Of a stretch of DNA of 10,694 nucleotides, positions 1 to 7,370 are shown in pieces. Every line of letters starts with the position of its first letter. The stretch's first letter is position 1. A model generated the notes under the pieces. It made no database searches and was not told the origin of the DNA. It was given only the letters and a program-made list of their open reading frames with translations. Both the position numbers and the translations under genes were made by a program. The DNA is taken from contig JAFSBS010000244.1 in the NCBI GenBank assembly GCA_017437165.1, forward strand, positions 1-10,694, written 5' to 3'. The DNA comes from Clostridia bacterium. GTDB lineage: Bacteria; Bacillota; Clostridia; Oscillospirales; Acutalibacteraceae.

Positions 1-1
1 C

Positions 2-1456
2 CGTGGTGAGATTCTCTCCATTTTAGGTGAAAATGGTAGTGGTAAAACTACTCTTATGAATATGATTTCGGGTATTTACTTCCCTGATGAAGGTCAGATT
101 TTCATTGATGGCAAAGAAGCACTTATTTCTTCACCTAAAGATGCTTTTGAGTATAAAATCGGTATGATTCATCAGCATTTTAAACTTGTTGATGTTTTCA
201 GTGCTGCAGAAAATATTGTTTTAGGTATTAACAATAAAAAATACAATCTTAATACATCTACTGAAGAAATTAAAAAAATCAGTTCGCAATATGGATTTGA
301 ACTCACACCTGAAAAGAAAATTTACACAATGTCCGTTTCAGAAAAACAGACAGTTGAAATTATTAAAGTGCTTTACCGTGGTGCAGATATTCTCATTCTC
401 GACGAGCCTACTGCAGTTCTCACTCCACAAGAAACCGAAAAACTCTTTAATGTTTTAAAACGTATGCGTGACGATGGTAAATGTATTATTATCATAACGC
501 ACAAACTCCACGAGGTTCTTTCGCTTTCTGACAGGGTTTCTGTTCTTCGTAAAGGTGAATATGTAGGAACTGTAAATACAAATGAAACAAGCGAAACCGA
601 ACTTACTGAAATGATGGTCGGCAAAAAAGTTGACCTTAACATTCAGAGAAACGAACCTAAAAACACAGAAGAACGACTTACGGTAAACAGTATTACCTGT
701 GTTGACAGAGTTGGTACTACTGTACTTGATAATGTTTCATTCACTGCAAAAAGCGGTGAAATTTTAGGTATTGCCGGTATTGCCGGTTCCGGTCAGAGAG
801 AATTGCTCGAATCAATTGCAGGTCTTCAGCGACTTGAATTTGGCGATATTTTCTACTTTGACCCTAAGACAAATAAAAAAGAAAGTTTAAGAGATAAAAC
901 ACCTATGCAGATAAGACAAATGGGTGTGCGTCTTTCATTCGTTCCCGAAGACAGACTTGGTATGGGCCTTGTCGGCAATATGGATATTGTTGACAATATG
1001 ATGTTACGAAGTTACTCAAAAGGTCATTCATTCTTCTTAAAACGCAAGTCACCTAAAGACCTTGCAATGAAAATTATAAATGACCTTGAAGTTGTTACAC
1101 CAAGTGCAAGTACACCGGTAAGGAGACTTTCGGGCGGTAATGTTCAGAAAGTTCTTGTTGGTCGTGAAATTGCCGCTTCGCCTACTGTTTTAATGGTTGC
1201 TTACCCTGTTCGCGGTCTTGATATCAACTCATCTTATATGATTTATAATCTTCTTAATGAACAAAAAGAAAAGGGCGTTGCTATTATTTTCGTTGGTGAA
1301 GACCTTGACGTACTTCTCGAACTCTGTGACAGAATTATGGTTATAGGTTCCGGTAAAATTACAGGTATTGTTGACGCAAGAACTACTACTAAAGAAGAAA
1401 TTGGTCTTCTTATGACTAAAACTACTGATGACGGAAAGGAGAATAACAATGGCTAA
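2..1456 (+). CDS. Nucleoside-type ABC importer, ATP-binding protein (5'-partial)
   Basis: This is a two-domain ATPase of the sugar/nucleoside (RbsA/NupO-like) ABC class. It would power uptake through the two permeases downstream, at the inner face of the membrane. The frame is open to the window edge and starts just before Walker A, so about 30 N-terminal residues are missing; 484 residues are visible of roughly 510. Domain 1 has Walker A GENGSGKTT (nt 26-52), Walker B ILILDEP (nt 389-409) and the H-loop THKLHE. Its signature reads MSVSEKQ (nt 329-349), with Ser where the family usually has Gly. Domain 2 has the family's degenerate, Lys-less Walker A-like stretch GIAGIAGSGQREL (nt 767-805), the motif VPEDR, a canonical LSGGN signature (nt 1127-1141) and a degenerate Walker B ending PVRGLD. 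It overlaps the next gene by 8 bases. The family call is solid; the substrate (purine or other nucleosides) is inferred from family resemblance. Confidence 0.93.
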   Translation, partial: RGEILSILGENGSGKTTLMNMISGIYFPDEGQIFIDGKEALISSPKDAFEYKIGMIHQHFKLVDVFSAAENIVLGINNKKYNLNTSTEEIKKISSQYGFELTPEKKIYTMSVSEKQTVEIIKVLYRGADILILDEPTAVLTPQETEKLFNVLKRMRDDGKCIIIITHKLHEVLSLSDRVSVLRKGEYVGTVNTNETSETELTEMMVGKKVDLNIQRNEPKNTEERLTVNSITCVDRVGTTVLDNVSFTAKSGEILGIAGIAGSGQRELLESIAGLQRLEFGDIFYFDPKTNKKESLRDKTPMQIRQMGVRLSFVPEDRLGMGLVGNMDIVDNMMLRSYSKGHSFFLKRKSPKDLAMKIINDLEVVTPSASTPVRRLSGGNVQKVLVGREIAASPTVLMVAYPVRGLDINSSYMIYNLLNEQKEKGVAIIFVGEDLDVLLELCDRIMVIGSGKITGIVDARTTTKEEIGLLMTKTTDDGKENNNG

Positions 1457-2561
1457 ATTGACTGAAACGAAACACCGTGAACCTCTTTTTCACGTTGTTA
1501 AGCGTGATGATATGCCCGAGTGGAAAGCGTGGCTTATAAGAGTTGCTACAATTTTAATTGGTTTTCTGTTTGTGGGTGTTCTTTCAATGGCTGTAACTGA
1601 AAAAAGCCTTGGTGATACTTACAACATTATGTTCACAGGCGTTTTTGGCAGATTACTTGAAGGCAGTACAACAATGCTCTGGAAATATTTACAGGAAATT
1701 GTAATTCTTCTTTGCCTTGCACTCGCCCTCACTCCCGCCTTTAAAATGAAGTTCTGGAACTGCGGTGCTGAAGGACAAGCACTTATGGGCGGTCTTGCTT
1801 CTATTTTCTGTATGATTCAATTCGGCGAAAAACTCCCCTACATAACACTCATTATTGTAATTGCAATTACAAGTATTCTTGCCGGTGCTATCTGGGGTGT
1901 TATTCCTGCAATTTTTAAAGCACTTTTTAATACAAATGAAACACTTTTCACTCTTATGATGAATTATATTGCAACACAGATAATTGCTTATTATGTTTAC
2001 ATCGAGGGTGGCGGTTCAAATGTTATTAACCCTGTTCCTTACGGTAACTTTCCGGCTATCGGCAACAACGATTATTTTATAAACATTGCTATTGTTTCTG
2101 TTATTACCGTATTTATGTTTATTTACCTTAAATACAGTAAGCAGGGGTATGAAATTTCTGTTGTCGGTGAAAGTCAGAATACTGCCCGTTACATTGGTAT
2201 AAATGTTAAAAAAGTTATTATTCGTACTATGCTTATTTCCGGTGCTTTGTGCGGTGTTACAGGTATGCTCCTTGTTGCCGGTAAAGACCACACAATAAAC
2301 ACTAACCTTGTTGGCGGTCAGGGATTTACTGCTATTCTTATGTCGTGGCTCGGTCAGTTCAATCCTTTTATTATGGTTCTTATGACTGCTATTGTAGTAT
2401 TTTTAAGATTAGGTGTTGCAAAGGTTGCTGACACATCTTTACTCAACTCATCTTTTTCAGAAATCATCGTTGGCATAGTAATTCTTATGCTTGTTGCGTG
2501 TGAATTCTTTATTCACTATTCAATTAAGTTCCGTCACAACAAAAAGGAGGTTAAAGCATGA
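1449..2561 (+). CDS. Nucleoside-type ABC importer permease 1 (NupP/YufP-like, BPD_transp_2)
   Basis: This is the first membrane subunit of the importer, 370 residues with about eight to ten hydrophobic segments. Family landmarks are the NCGAEGQALMGG stretch after the first membrane helices, LFNTNETLFTLMMNYIA in the middle, and the cytoplasmic coupling segment GESQNTARYIGINVKK followed by SGALCGVTG. These match the branched-chain amino acid/sugar/nucleoside permease family (BPD_transp_2), nucleoside branch. The ATG at 1449 is chosen because GGAAAGGAG (1433-1441) lies 7 bases upstream. An in-frame ATG at 1428 has no such site and would place the ribosome binding site inside the gene. It overlaps the ATPase gene by 8 bases and the next permease by 4 (ATGA), so all three are translationally coupled. 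The Lys/Arg-rich C-terminus is expected in the cytoplasm. Confidence 0.93.
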   Translation: MAKLTETKHREPLFHVVKRDDMPEWKAWLIRVATILIGFLFVGVLSMAVTEKSLGDTYNIMFTGVFGRLLEGSTTMLWKYLQEIVILLCLALALTPAFKMKFWNCGAEGQALMGGLASIFCMIQFGEKLPYITLIIVIAITSILAGAIWGVIPAIFKALFNTNETLFTLMMNYIATQIIAYYVYIEGGGSNVINPVPYGNFPAIGNNDYFINIAIVSVITVFMFIYLKYSKQGYEISVVGESQNTARYIGINVKKVIIRTMLISGALCGVTGMLLVAGKDHTINTNLVGGQGFTAILMSWLGQFNPFIMVLMTAIVVFLRLGVAKVADTSLLNSSFSEIIVGIVILMLVACEFFIHYSIKFRHNKKEVKA

Positions 2562-3547
2562 TTATTCAATTTATCTGCCGCGCAATTCTCCTTGGTGTTC
2601 CGCTTCTTTATGGTTCAGTCGGTGAAATAGTTACAGAAAAATCGGGCCATCTTAACCTTGGTATTCCCGGCGTTATGTACGTTGGTGCTATAAGCGGTGT
2701 TGTTGGTTCATTCCTTTATGAAAATGCGTGTGGAAATGATATTGCAAATATGAACGCATTCCTTGCAATCATTATTCCGCTTTTATGTGCCATTGCGGGG
2801 GCTACAGTTATGGGACTTATTTACAGTTTCTTAACCGTAACACTTCACGCAAATCAGAATGTTACAGGTCTTGCACTTACCACTCTCGGCATTGGTCTTG
2901 GTAACTTTCTCGGTGCTTCACTTATAAATATTACTGAAAGTGAAATGCCATCAATCGCACTTACAAAAACGAGTTCATTCTTTTCACAAAATCTTCCGTT
3001 TGCAGATGATTTGGGTTGGTTTGGCGAATTATTCTTATCTCATGATTTCCTTACCTACCTTGCTATAGTAATTGCATTTTTGGTTTCTTTTACATTAAAT
3101 CGCACACGCGTTGGTCTTAACCTCCGTTCTGTTGGTGAAAACCCGGCTACTGCAGATGCTGCCGGTATAAATGTTGTAAAATATCGTTATTTTGCAACTT
3201 GTATTGGTAGTGCTATTGCAGGTCTCGGCGGACTTCAGTATGTTATGTCATACGCAAGTGGTGTCTGGTCTAACAACGCTTTCGGTGACCGTGGTTGGAT
3301 GGCAATTGCCCTTGTTATTTTTGCTCTTTGGAAACCATCGGCTGCTATTGTCGGCTCATTCCTTTTCGGTGCTCTTTGCAACGCAAACAACTACATCCAG
3401 GGGCTTGGTACCGAAACACAGGAACTCTTCAAAATGCTTCCTTACGTTGTTACTATTATTGTTCTTATAATCACAAGTATGCGTAAAAAGAGAGAGCATC
3501 AGCCTCCACAGAGTCTCGGGCTTAACTATTTCAGAGAAGAAAGATAA
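2558..3547 (+). CDS. Nucleoside-type ABC importer permease 2 (NupQ/YufQ-like, BPD_transp_2)
   Basis: This is the second membrane subunit, 329 residues and strongly hydrophobic, pairing with permease 1 to form the translocation path. Diagnostic stretches are EKSGHLNLGIPGVMYVGA near the N-terminus (the family's E-r-s-G-x-x-N-x-G-x-x-G-x-M), the coupling segment VGENPATADAAGINV followed by IGSAIAGLGG, and RGWMAIALVIFALWKPSAA near the C-terminus. The ATG overlaps the stop codon of permease 1 (ATGA), with AAAGGAGG at 2543-2550 giving a strong ribosome binding site 7 bases upstream. The protein ends with a basic tail after the last helix, and an intrinsic terminator follows within 25 bases, closing the operon. 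As with its partners, family membership is secure but the transported nucleoside cannot be read from the sequence. Confidence 0.93.
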   Translation: MIIQFICRAILLGVPLLYGSVGEIVTEKSGHLNLGIPGVMYVGAISGVVGSFLYENACGNDIANMNAFLAIIIPLLCAIAGATVMGLIYSFLTVTLHANQNVTGLALTTLGIGLGNFLGASLINITESEMPSIALTKTSSFFSQNLPFADDLGWFGELFLSHDFLTYLAIVIAFLVSFTLNRTRVGLNLRSVGENPATADAAGINVVKYRYFATCIGSAIAGLGGLQYVMSYASGVWSNNAFGDRGWMAIALVIFALWKPSAAIVGSFLFGALCNANNYIQGLGTETQELFKMLPYVVTIIVLIITSMRKKREHQPPQSLGLNYFREER

Positions 3548-3570
3548 TTTTCAAATTTAACTAATAAAAT

Positions 3571-3607
3571 AAAATCGCCTGTTAATACTGTTAACAGGTG
3601 ATTTTTT
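3571..3607 (+). terminator. Intrinsic terminator of the ABC importer operon
   Basis: A 15-bp stem (3571-3585 with 3591-3605) has a 5-base loop TACTG and one G-U pair (3577-3599), and runs into six T's at 3602-3607. The wobble is a G-U pair only in the plus-strand transcript (it would be an A-C mismatch on the minus strand), so it acts on plus-strand transcription. The next gene's start codon follows the T-run immediately. Confidence 0.88.
3596..3601 (+). promoter_or_regulatory. Ribosome binding site of the YdcZ-like gene, inside the terminator stem
   Basis: AGGTGA lies 6 bases upstream of the ATG at 3608 and is the only plausible Shine-Dalgarno sequence for this start. All six bases belong to the 3' arm of the operon terminator hairpin, so a transcript that reads through would have this site paired. 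No convincing separate promoter that would avoid making the hairpin was found. Confidence 0.6.
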
Positions 3608-4039
3608 ATGACTGGAGTTTTAATTGCAATTATTTCAGGTGCTTTAATGAGTATTCAGGGTGTTTTTAACGAAGGTGTGACAAAACAGACTTCTATTTGG
3701 GTCTCTGCATCTTTTGTGCAACTGACTGCATTTTTATTCTGTATTTTAGCGTGGCTCTTTACGGGACGTGACGGTAGTTTCTCGTCACTTTTCACAATCA
3801 GTAATAAATATATGCTTTTAGGCGGTGTAATGGGCGCTTTAATTACTTACACAGTTATTAAAAGTATGGCAGGTCTCGGCCCTGCGGGTGCAGTTATGAT
3901 AATAGTTACAGCACAAATTTTAGTTGCTTATTTAATAGAACTTTTTGGACTTTTCGGTACAGATAAAGTGAATTTTGAATGGTCAAAACTTCTTGGTGTA
4001 GCACTCGCAATTGGTGGAATTATTTTATTTAAAAAATAA
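3608..4039 (+). CDS. YdcZ/DUF606-type small DMT-superfamily membrane protein
   Basis: This 143-residue, almost wholly hydrophobic protein has four to five membrane segments and no signal peptide beyond the first helix. Length and pattern match the YdcZ (DUF606) family of the drug/metabolite transporter superfamily: an N-terminal helix with a small-residue-rich ISGALMSIQGVFNE stretch, a central GGVMGALITY helix, then GPAGAVMIIVTAQILVAYLIELFGLFG, and a C-terminal LLGVALAIGGIILFKK helix. Members are predicted exporters or permeases; I know of no firm substrate for this type. The gene follows the ABC operon in the same direction, but an intrinsic terminator lies between them and overlaps its ribosome binding site, so expression probably depends on readthrough or an unseen promoter. 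Some relatives occur as adjacent pairs; here there is only one copy. Any link to nucleoside transport is speculative. Confidence 0.8.
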   Translation: MTGVLIAIISGALMSIQGVFNEGVTKQTSIWVSASFVQLTAFLFCILAWLFTGRDGSFSSLFTISNKYMLLGGVMGALITYTVIKSMAGLGPAGAVMIIVTAQILVAYLIELFGLFGTDKVNFEWSKLLGVALAIGGIILFKK

Positions 4040-4079
4040 AAATCGGGGTGAACTAAAAAATTCACTCCGATTTATTTTT
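4040..4079 (+). terminator. Intrinsic terminator between the convergent YdcZ-like and plsC genes
   Basis: A 13-bp stem (4040-4052 with 4061-4073) has an 8-base A-rich loop and one G-U pair (4047-4066), followed by TTTATTTTT. It starts right after the YdcZ-like stop codon. Read on the minus strand it also has a T-rich tail and lies 5 bases beyond the plsC stop, so it probably serves both genes. The wobble becomes an A-C mismatch in the minus direction, so the plus direction should be the stronger one. Confidence 0.87.
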
Positions 4080-4824
4080 ATTCCGCATCACTTGGAATTG
4101 CTCCATCTTCTTTTAAAACCGCAACAATTTTTTCTCTTATTTGTTCCGGCATTGCTTTCATTTCATCTCTTGAAAGATTATCTGTTTCAAGAGCTTCTAA
4201 AAATTTTACTGTTACAGTACCGGGGGTAATATTTTTTTGACCTTCAAAACGGTCAATAACACCTTCAAGTACAACAGGTACAATTTTTGCTTTTGTTTCT
4301 TTGGCAATCATCATAACACCTGATTTAAACGGCAACGGAACACCATCTCGAGAGCGTGTACCTTCCGGAAAAATTACCATACTTCTGCCCTTATTTATAA
4401 GTTCTATTGCTTCTTTTATTGCAACTCTTGCTTCACGTTTATTTTCTCTGTCAATAAATACACAGTCAAGAAGCCACATCCATGTTCTTACAATCGGAAC
4501 CTTTTTGAGTTCTTTTTTTGCTATAAATCCACAAGGTGTAGGTGCGTTAAGAATAATTGCAGGCATATCAAAAAGTCCCTGATGATTTGGTACATAAATT
4601 ACCGCTTCGTTTTCAGGGATATTTTCTATACCGCTTACTTCAAAATCAACACCGGCAGATTTCATAAGCGGATTTAACCATTTTTTCAATTCCTCATCTA
4701 CAAAAGGTTTATAAACAGATAAATCACCTGTATTTTTGAGTTTAACACCCTTTTTCATTTTTGGAATAAGCTTTAAAAGTGAACACGCAACTTGTGTAAA
4801 CCATTTAATAGTTCTGAAAGTCAT
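4078..4824 (-). CDS. plsC: 1-acyl-sn-glycerol-3-phosphate acyltransferase (PlsC family)
   Basis: This PlsC-type acyltransferase would move an acyl group onto lysophosphatidic acid to give phosphatidic acid at the cytoplasmic face of the membrane, an early step in phospholipid synthesis. Four family motifs are present (numbering from the start used here): NHQGLFD at 80-86 (catalytic His81 and Asp86), the GFIAKKEL-KKVPIV acceptor region, FPEGTRSR at 152-159, and VPVVLEG at 182-188. The start chosen is the ATG at 4824-4822, giving 248 residues, because GAGAAGG lies 8 bases upstream. An in-frame ATG at 4866 would add 14 residues, but it has no well-spaced ribosome binding site and lies within a predicted promoter. 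The N-terminus is weakly hydrophobic and may attach to the membrane. The gene is convergent with the YdcZ-like gene and divergent from the glycosidase-like gene. Related members can use other lysolipids, so the exact acceptor is inferred. Confidence 0.9.
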   Translation of the reverse strand: MTFRTIKWFTQVACSLLKLIPKMKKGVKLKNTGDLSVYKPFVDEELKKWLNPLMKSAGVDFEVSGIENIPENEAVIYVPNHQGLFDMPAIILNAPTPCGFIAKKELKKVPIVRTWMWLLDCVFIDRENKREARVAIKEAIELINKGRSMVIFPEGTRSRDGVPLPFKSGVMMIAKETKAKIVPVVLEGVIDRFEGQKNITPGTVTVKFLEALETDNLSRDEMKAMPEQIREKIVAVLKEDGAIPSDAE

Positions 4825-4832
4825 CTTTTTCG

Positions 4833-4839
4833 CCTTCTC
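4833..4839 (-). promoter_or_regulatory. Ribosome binding site deciding the plsC start
   Basis: On the minus strand GAGAAGG ends 8 bases before the ATG at 4824. The upstream ATG at 4866 is preceded only by AGGT directly against it, too close to work as a Shine-Dalgarno site. This site and the overlapping promoter both favour the shorter protein. Confidence 0.65.
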
Positions 4840-4856
4840 TCTGTCAATCTTTTTTG

Positions 4857-4886
4857 ATTTTACCATACCTGAAACATAAATTGCAA
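4857..4886 (-). promoter_or_regulatory. Predicted sigma-A promoter of plsC (extended -10)
   Basis: On the minus strand a -35 box TTGCAA (4886-4881) is followed, after 18 bases, by TAAAAT (4862-4857) preceded by TATGG, an extended -10. Transcription should begin near 4850, leaving a leader of about 25 bases before the ATG at 4824. The upstream candidate ATG at 4866 falls within this promoter and would not be in the transcript. Confidence 0.6.
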
Positions 4887-4902
4887 CATATATTTTTATT
4901 TC

Positions 4903-4931
4903 TTGATAAGATGTTCAGATTGTGATAATAT
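4903..4931 (+). promoter_or_regulatory. Predicted sigma-A promoter of the glycosidase-like gene (extended -10)
   Basis: The -35 box TTGATA (4903-4908), a 17-base spacer and TAATAT (4926-4931) preceded by TGTGA form a strong extended -10 promoter. Transcription would start near 4938, about 20 bases before the GTG start codon. It lies back to back with the plsC promoter, the two -35 boxes being only 16 bases apart. Confidence 0.7.
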
Positions 4932-4959
4932 CTATTTATATTAGCAAAGGAGTGATTTT

Positions 4960-7167
4960 GTGCAATTTATTTTTGAAAAGTTCTATATTCTCGCTGAAAA
5001 TGTTATTGAATTAAAAGCAGCGGAATACTTTATAAAAGAACTGACAAGACGTAATTTCACTATTTCCGAAGCAAAATCAGATTCTCTTAATATTGTTTTC
5101 AAGCAAGATAATTATTTAAATGATAACGATTGCTACAATATTATTTTCAGCAATAATATTCTCACATTTTCAGCGAAAACAATCCGTGGCCTTATTTTCG
5201 CTTACTCTCATTTTTTAAGAAAATGTGAATTTAAAGATAATAAAGCCATTTTAACAAAAGATATAAGCGGTACATACATACCAAAAAGAGCAATACGTGG
5301 CCACCAAATCGGCTACCGCACAACACCTAATACCTATGACGCGTGGGACTACAACCAGTATTTTGACTACTATTTAGATATGATGGCATTCACAACAAAT
5401 ACGTGTGAACATATGCCTTACGAAAAAGGTATTTCAAAAAGAAACTGCCTTATGAAATATGATGAAGAAGAATTTTTGATTGAAGCGTCACGCCTTGCAG
5501 ATACTCTCGATTTAGATGTATCTGTATGGCACCCTAATTGTGATGACGAATCAATTGAAGATGCGGTAAGCAAAAGACGCGACCTTTATAAAAAAGTACC
5601 GAGAATTGATTATTTATTTATTCCCGGTGGCGACCCCGGTGAATATTATGCAGATGAATTTATTGAAAGAACAAAAAGATTTTCTGATGTTTTAAAAGAA
5701 CACCATAAAAATGCTCTTGTTTTTCCATCTGCACAAGCACCCCATAAATATCACGACTGGGGCGACAAGTTAATTGAAGAATTAGAAAAAGAACCCGAAG
5801 AAATTGACGGTCTTATTATGGGTCCAAACCACGCATTCCCTATGCATGAATTAAGGGCAAAAACCCCGCAAAAATTCCCTATGAGATTTTACCCTGATAT
5901 TACTCACAATTTGCGTTGCGAATACCCGGTTCATTTTCTTAATGACGACTGGCACTATTCACTTTCATCAACACTTTCAAGAGAAAGTGTAAACCCGAGA
6001 CCTGTTGAATTTTCTACACTTCACAGACTTTTTTCTCATTACACAGTAGGTAGTGTAAGTTACTCCGAAGGCGTTCACGATGACCTTAATAAAATGGTGT
6101 GGTCACTTCTTGAATTTGATGATGCTTACCCTTTAAATGAAGCAGTAAAAGACTATGTAAGATACTTCTTTTTTGGTACAGACACAGAATATCTTACCGA
6201 AGCAATTTTCGGTCTTGAAAAAAATTGGGAGGGTAATCCACTCAATAATCCGTCTATAAACAGTACATACAGGGCATTCTGCGAATTAAAGCACGATTAC
6301 CCTGCTCTTTCAGAAAACTGGAGGTTCTTGCTTCTTTATTTCAGAGCTTGTTGCGACAAACTCGTTCTTGAAAGAATGAAATTTGAAAATGCTTTAATAG
6401 ATGATGCAAAATATTACCTTAAAAAATCAGAAATAAATAAAGCAAAGTCTGTTTTAAATACCGGGTATCCGCAATTTTATAATGATTTACGCACTGAAAT
6501 TTCTCTTTTGGGTGAAAAATTATTTAATCTGATTGGTATTCAGCTTGATGTAGAACACTACCACACCGACAATTGGGAACGTGGTGCCACACTTGATACT
6601 ATTGACCGTCCTGTTACAGACAGACTCTGGCTTTTAAACAGACTCGAATACTGCGAAACCTTACCCAAAAATGAACAAAAACCTTTTATCACCCGTCTTT
6701 TAAACAGAAATACTGTTGCAAGTGACGAATATTATTACTCTGTTGCCCTCCACGAATTAGTCGCTTTGGGTGTTAAACAAGATGGCGAATTCTATATGAA
6801 TTTTCAAGGTGACAGACCAGACAATGACGGCAGAATGCCTATGAGTATGCTGAAAGTTTATGACCATTTCAGTTTCAAAGCAAAACTCGGTGGATTTTCA
6901 GACAGAGATTATACCCTTACTGTTATTTACAAAGATCATTCAACCAAAGATACTCACCAGAAAATTACCGCAAACGGACATATAGTTTATGAAGGTGTTT
7001 CGTTTGGTGGTGAAAGAAATGAGCTTTTTGACAAAGAATTGCTTTGTGATGGATTTTTAAGTGCATCTTATAAAATCAAGAAAGAATTTTTTATCAATGG
7101 TACTCTCGATTTAGTTATAAAAGAAGAAACTAAAGGTATTGAAATTTGCGAATTCTTTATTAAATAG
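4960..7167 (+). CDS. Putative cytoplasmic glycoside hydrolase-like protein (GH67/GH20-type N-domain, TIM-barrel)
   Basis: This 735-residue protein starts with GTG (AAAGGAGTGA at 4946-4955, good spacing) and has no signal peptide or membrane helix, so it is probably cytosolic. Residues about 5-90 form an alpha/beta domain like the non-catalytic N-domains of alpha-glucuronidases (GH67) and beta-hexosaminidases (GH20), ending in the typical TIRGLIFAYSHFLR. A barrel-like region follows (about 110-360): RGHQIGYR at 113-120, PNTYDAWD, NTCEHMPYE, DLDVSVWHPN, IPGGDPGE at 221-228 and GPNHAFPMHE at 288-297. Asp225, Glu228 and Glu297 are candidate active-site acids. A helical region follows, then a beta-rich C-terminal domain (about 607-735) that looks carbohydrate-associated. 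The RGHQxGYR and GGDPG pattern recalls uncharacterised glycosidase-like proteins, not a family with a known substrate. The gene has its own promoter and terminator, with no sugar-transport neighbours. The fold class is fairly likely; the reaction is unknown. Confidence 0.6.
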   Translation: MQFIFEKFYILAENVIELKAAEYFIKELTRRNFTISEAKSDSLNIVFKQDNYLNDNDCYNIIFSNNILTFSAKTIRGLIFAYSHFLRKCEFKDNKAILTKDISGTYIPKRAIRGHQIGYRTTPNTYDAWDYNQYFDYYLDMMAFTTNTCEHMPYEKGISKRNCLMKYDEEEFLIEASRLADTLDLDVSVWHPNCDDESIEDAVSKRRDLYKKVPRIDYLFIPGGDPGEYYADEFIERTKRFSDVLKEHHKNALVFPSAQAPHKYHDWGDKLIEELEKEPEEIDGLIMGPNHAFPMHELRAKTPQKFPMRFYPDITHNLRCEYPVHFLNDDWHYSLSSTLSRESVNPRPVEFSTLHRLFSHYTVGSVSYSEGVHDDLNKMVWSLLEFDDAYPLNEAVKDYVRYFFFGTDTEYLTEAIFGLEKNWEGNPLNNPSINSTYRAFCELKHDYPALSENWRFLLLYFRACCDKLVLERMKFENALIDDAKYYLKKSEINKAKSVLNTGYPQFYNDLRTEISLLGEKLFNLIGIQLDVEHYHTDNWERGATLDTIDRPVTDRLWLLNRLEYCETLPKNEQKPFITRLLNRNTVASDEYYYSVALHELVALGVKQDGEFYMNFQGDRPDNDGRMPMSMLKVYDHFSFKAKLGGFSDRDYTLTVIYKDHSTKDTHQKITANGHIVYEGVSFGGERNELFDKELLCDGFLSASYKIKKEFFINGTLDLVIKEETKGIEICEFFIK

Positions 7168-7172
7168 TTAAA

Positions 7173-7215
7173 AATGGTTTTATTATTCTAAATACGAATA
7201 ATAAAACCGTTTTTT
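7173..7215 (+). terminator. Intrinsic terminator of the glycosidase-like gene
   Basis: A 16-bp stem (7173-7188 with 7196-7211) has a 7-base loop and one U-G pair (7175-7209), followed by a run of T's at 7210-7215. It begins 6 bases after the TAG stop. The wobble is allowed only in the plus-strand transcript. Confidence 0.9.
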
Positions 7216-7267
7216 CTGCAAATTCTTTCAAACTTGAAATTTTTTGAAACTATTTTGTAATAAATTG

Positions 7268-7297
7268 TTGAAAATTGTGTTCATTTTATGTTATTAT
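7268..7297 (+). promoter_or_regulatory. Predicted sigma-A promoter of the zinc-ribbon membrane protein gene
   Basis: The -35 box TTGAAA (7268-7273), an 18-base spacer and TATTAT (7292-7297) preceded by TATGT (extended -10) predict a transcription start near 7304. This leaves a leader of about 65 bases before the ATG at 7371. The in-frame TTG at 7308 would lie almost at the 5' end of the RNA, which argues against its use as a start. Confidence 0.6.
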
Positions 7298-7370
7298 AGA
7301 GTGAATATTGATTTCTTTTAATAAGAAACAAATAAAAAAATCATTATATTCCACATTTACGGGGGTAACT

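Noticed and set aside
1428..1448. Upstream ATG extending permease 1 by seven residues
   Set aside because: The ribosome binding site GGAAAGGAG (1433-1441) lies downstream of it and is well placed for the ATG at 1449.
4011..4582. Plus-strand open frames opposite plsC
   Set aside because: They lie antisense to a gene with all four acyltransferase motifs and have no family features of their own.
7308..7370. TTG start adding 21 residues to the zinc-ribbon protein
   Set aside because: It sits at the predicted transcription start with no ribosome binding site, and the added residues look like non-coding AT-rich leader; the zinc ribbon starts right after the ATG at 7371.
7216..7370. Possible riboswitch or small RNA in the gap before the zinc-ribbon protein gene
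   Set aside because: Only a promoter and a short AT-rich leader (about 65 bases) are visible; no stable hairpins or conserved riboswitch motif seen.
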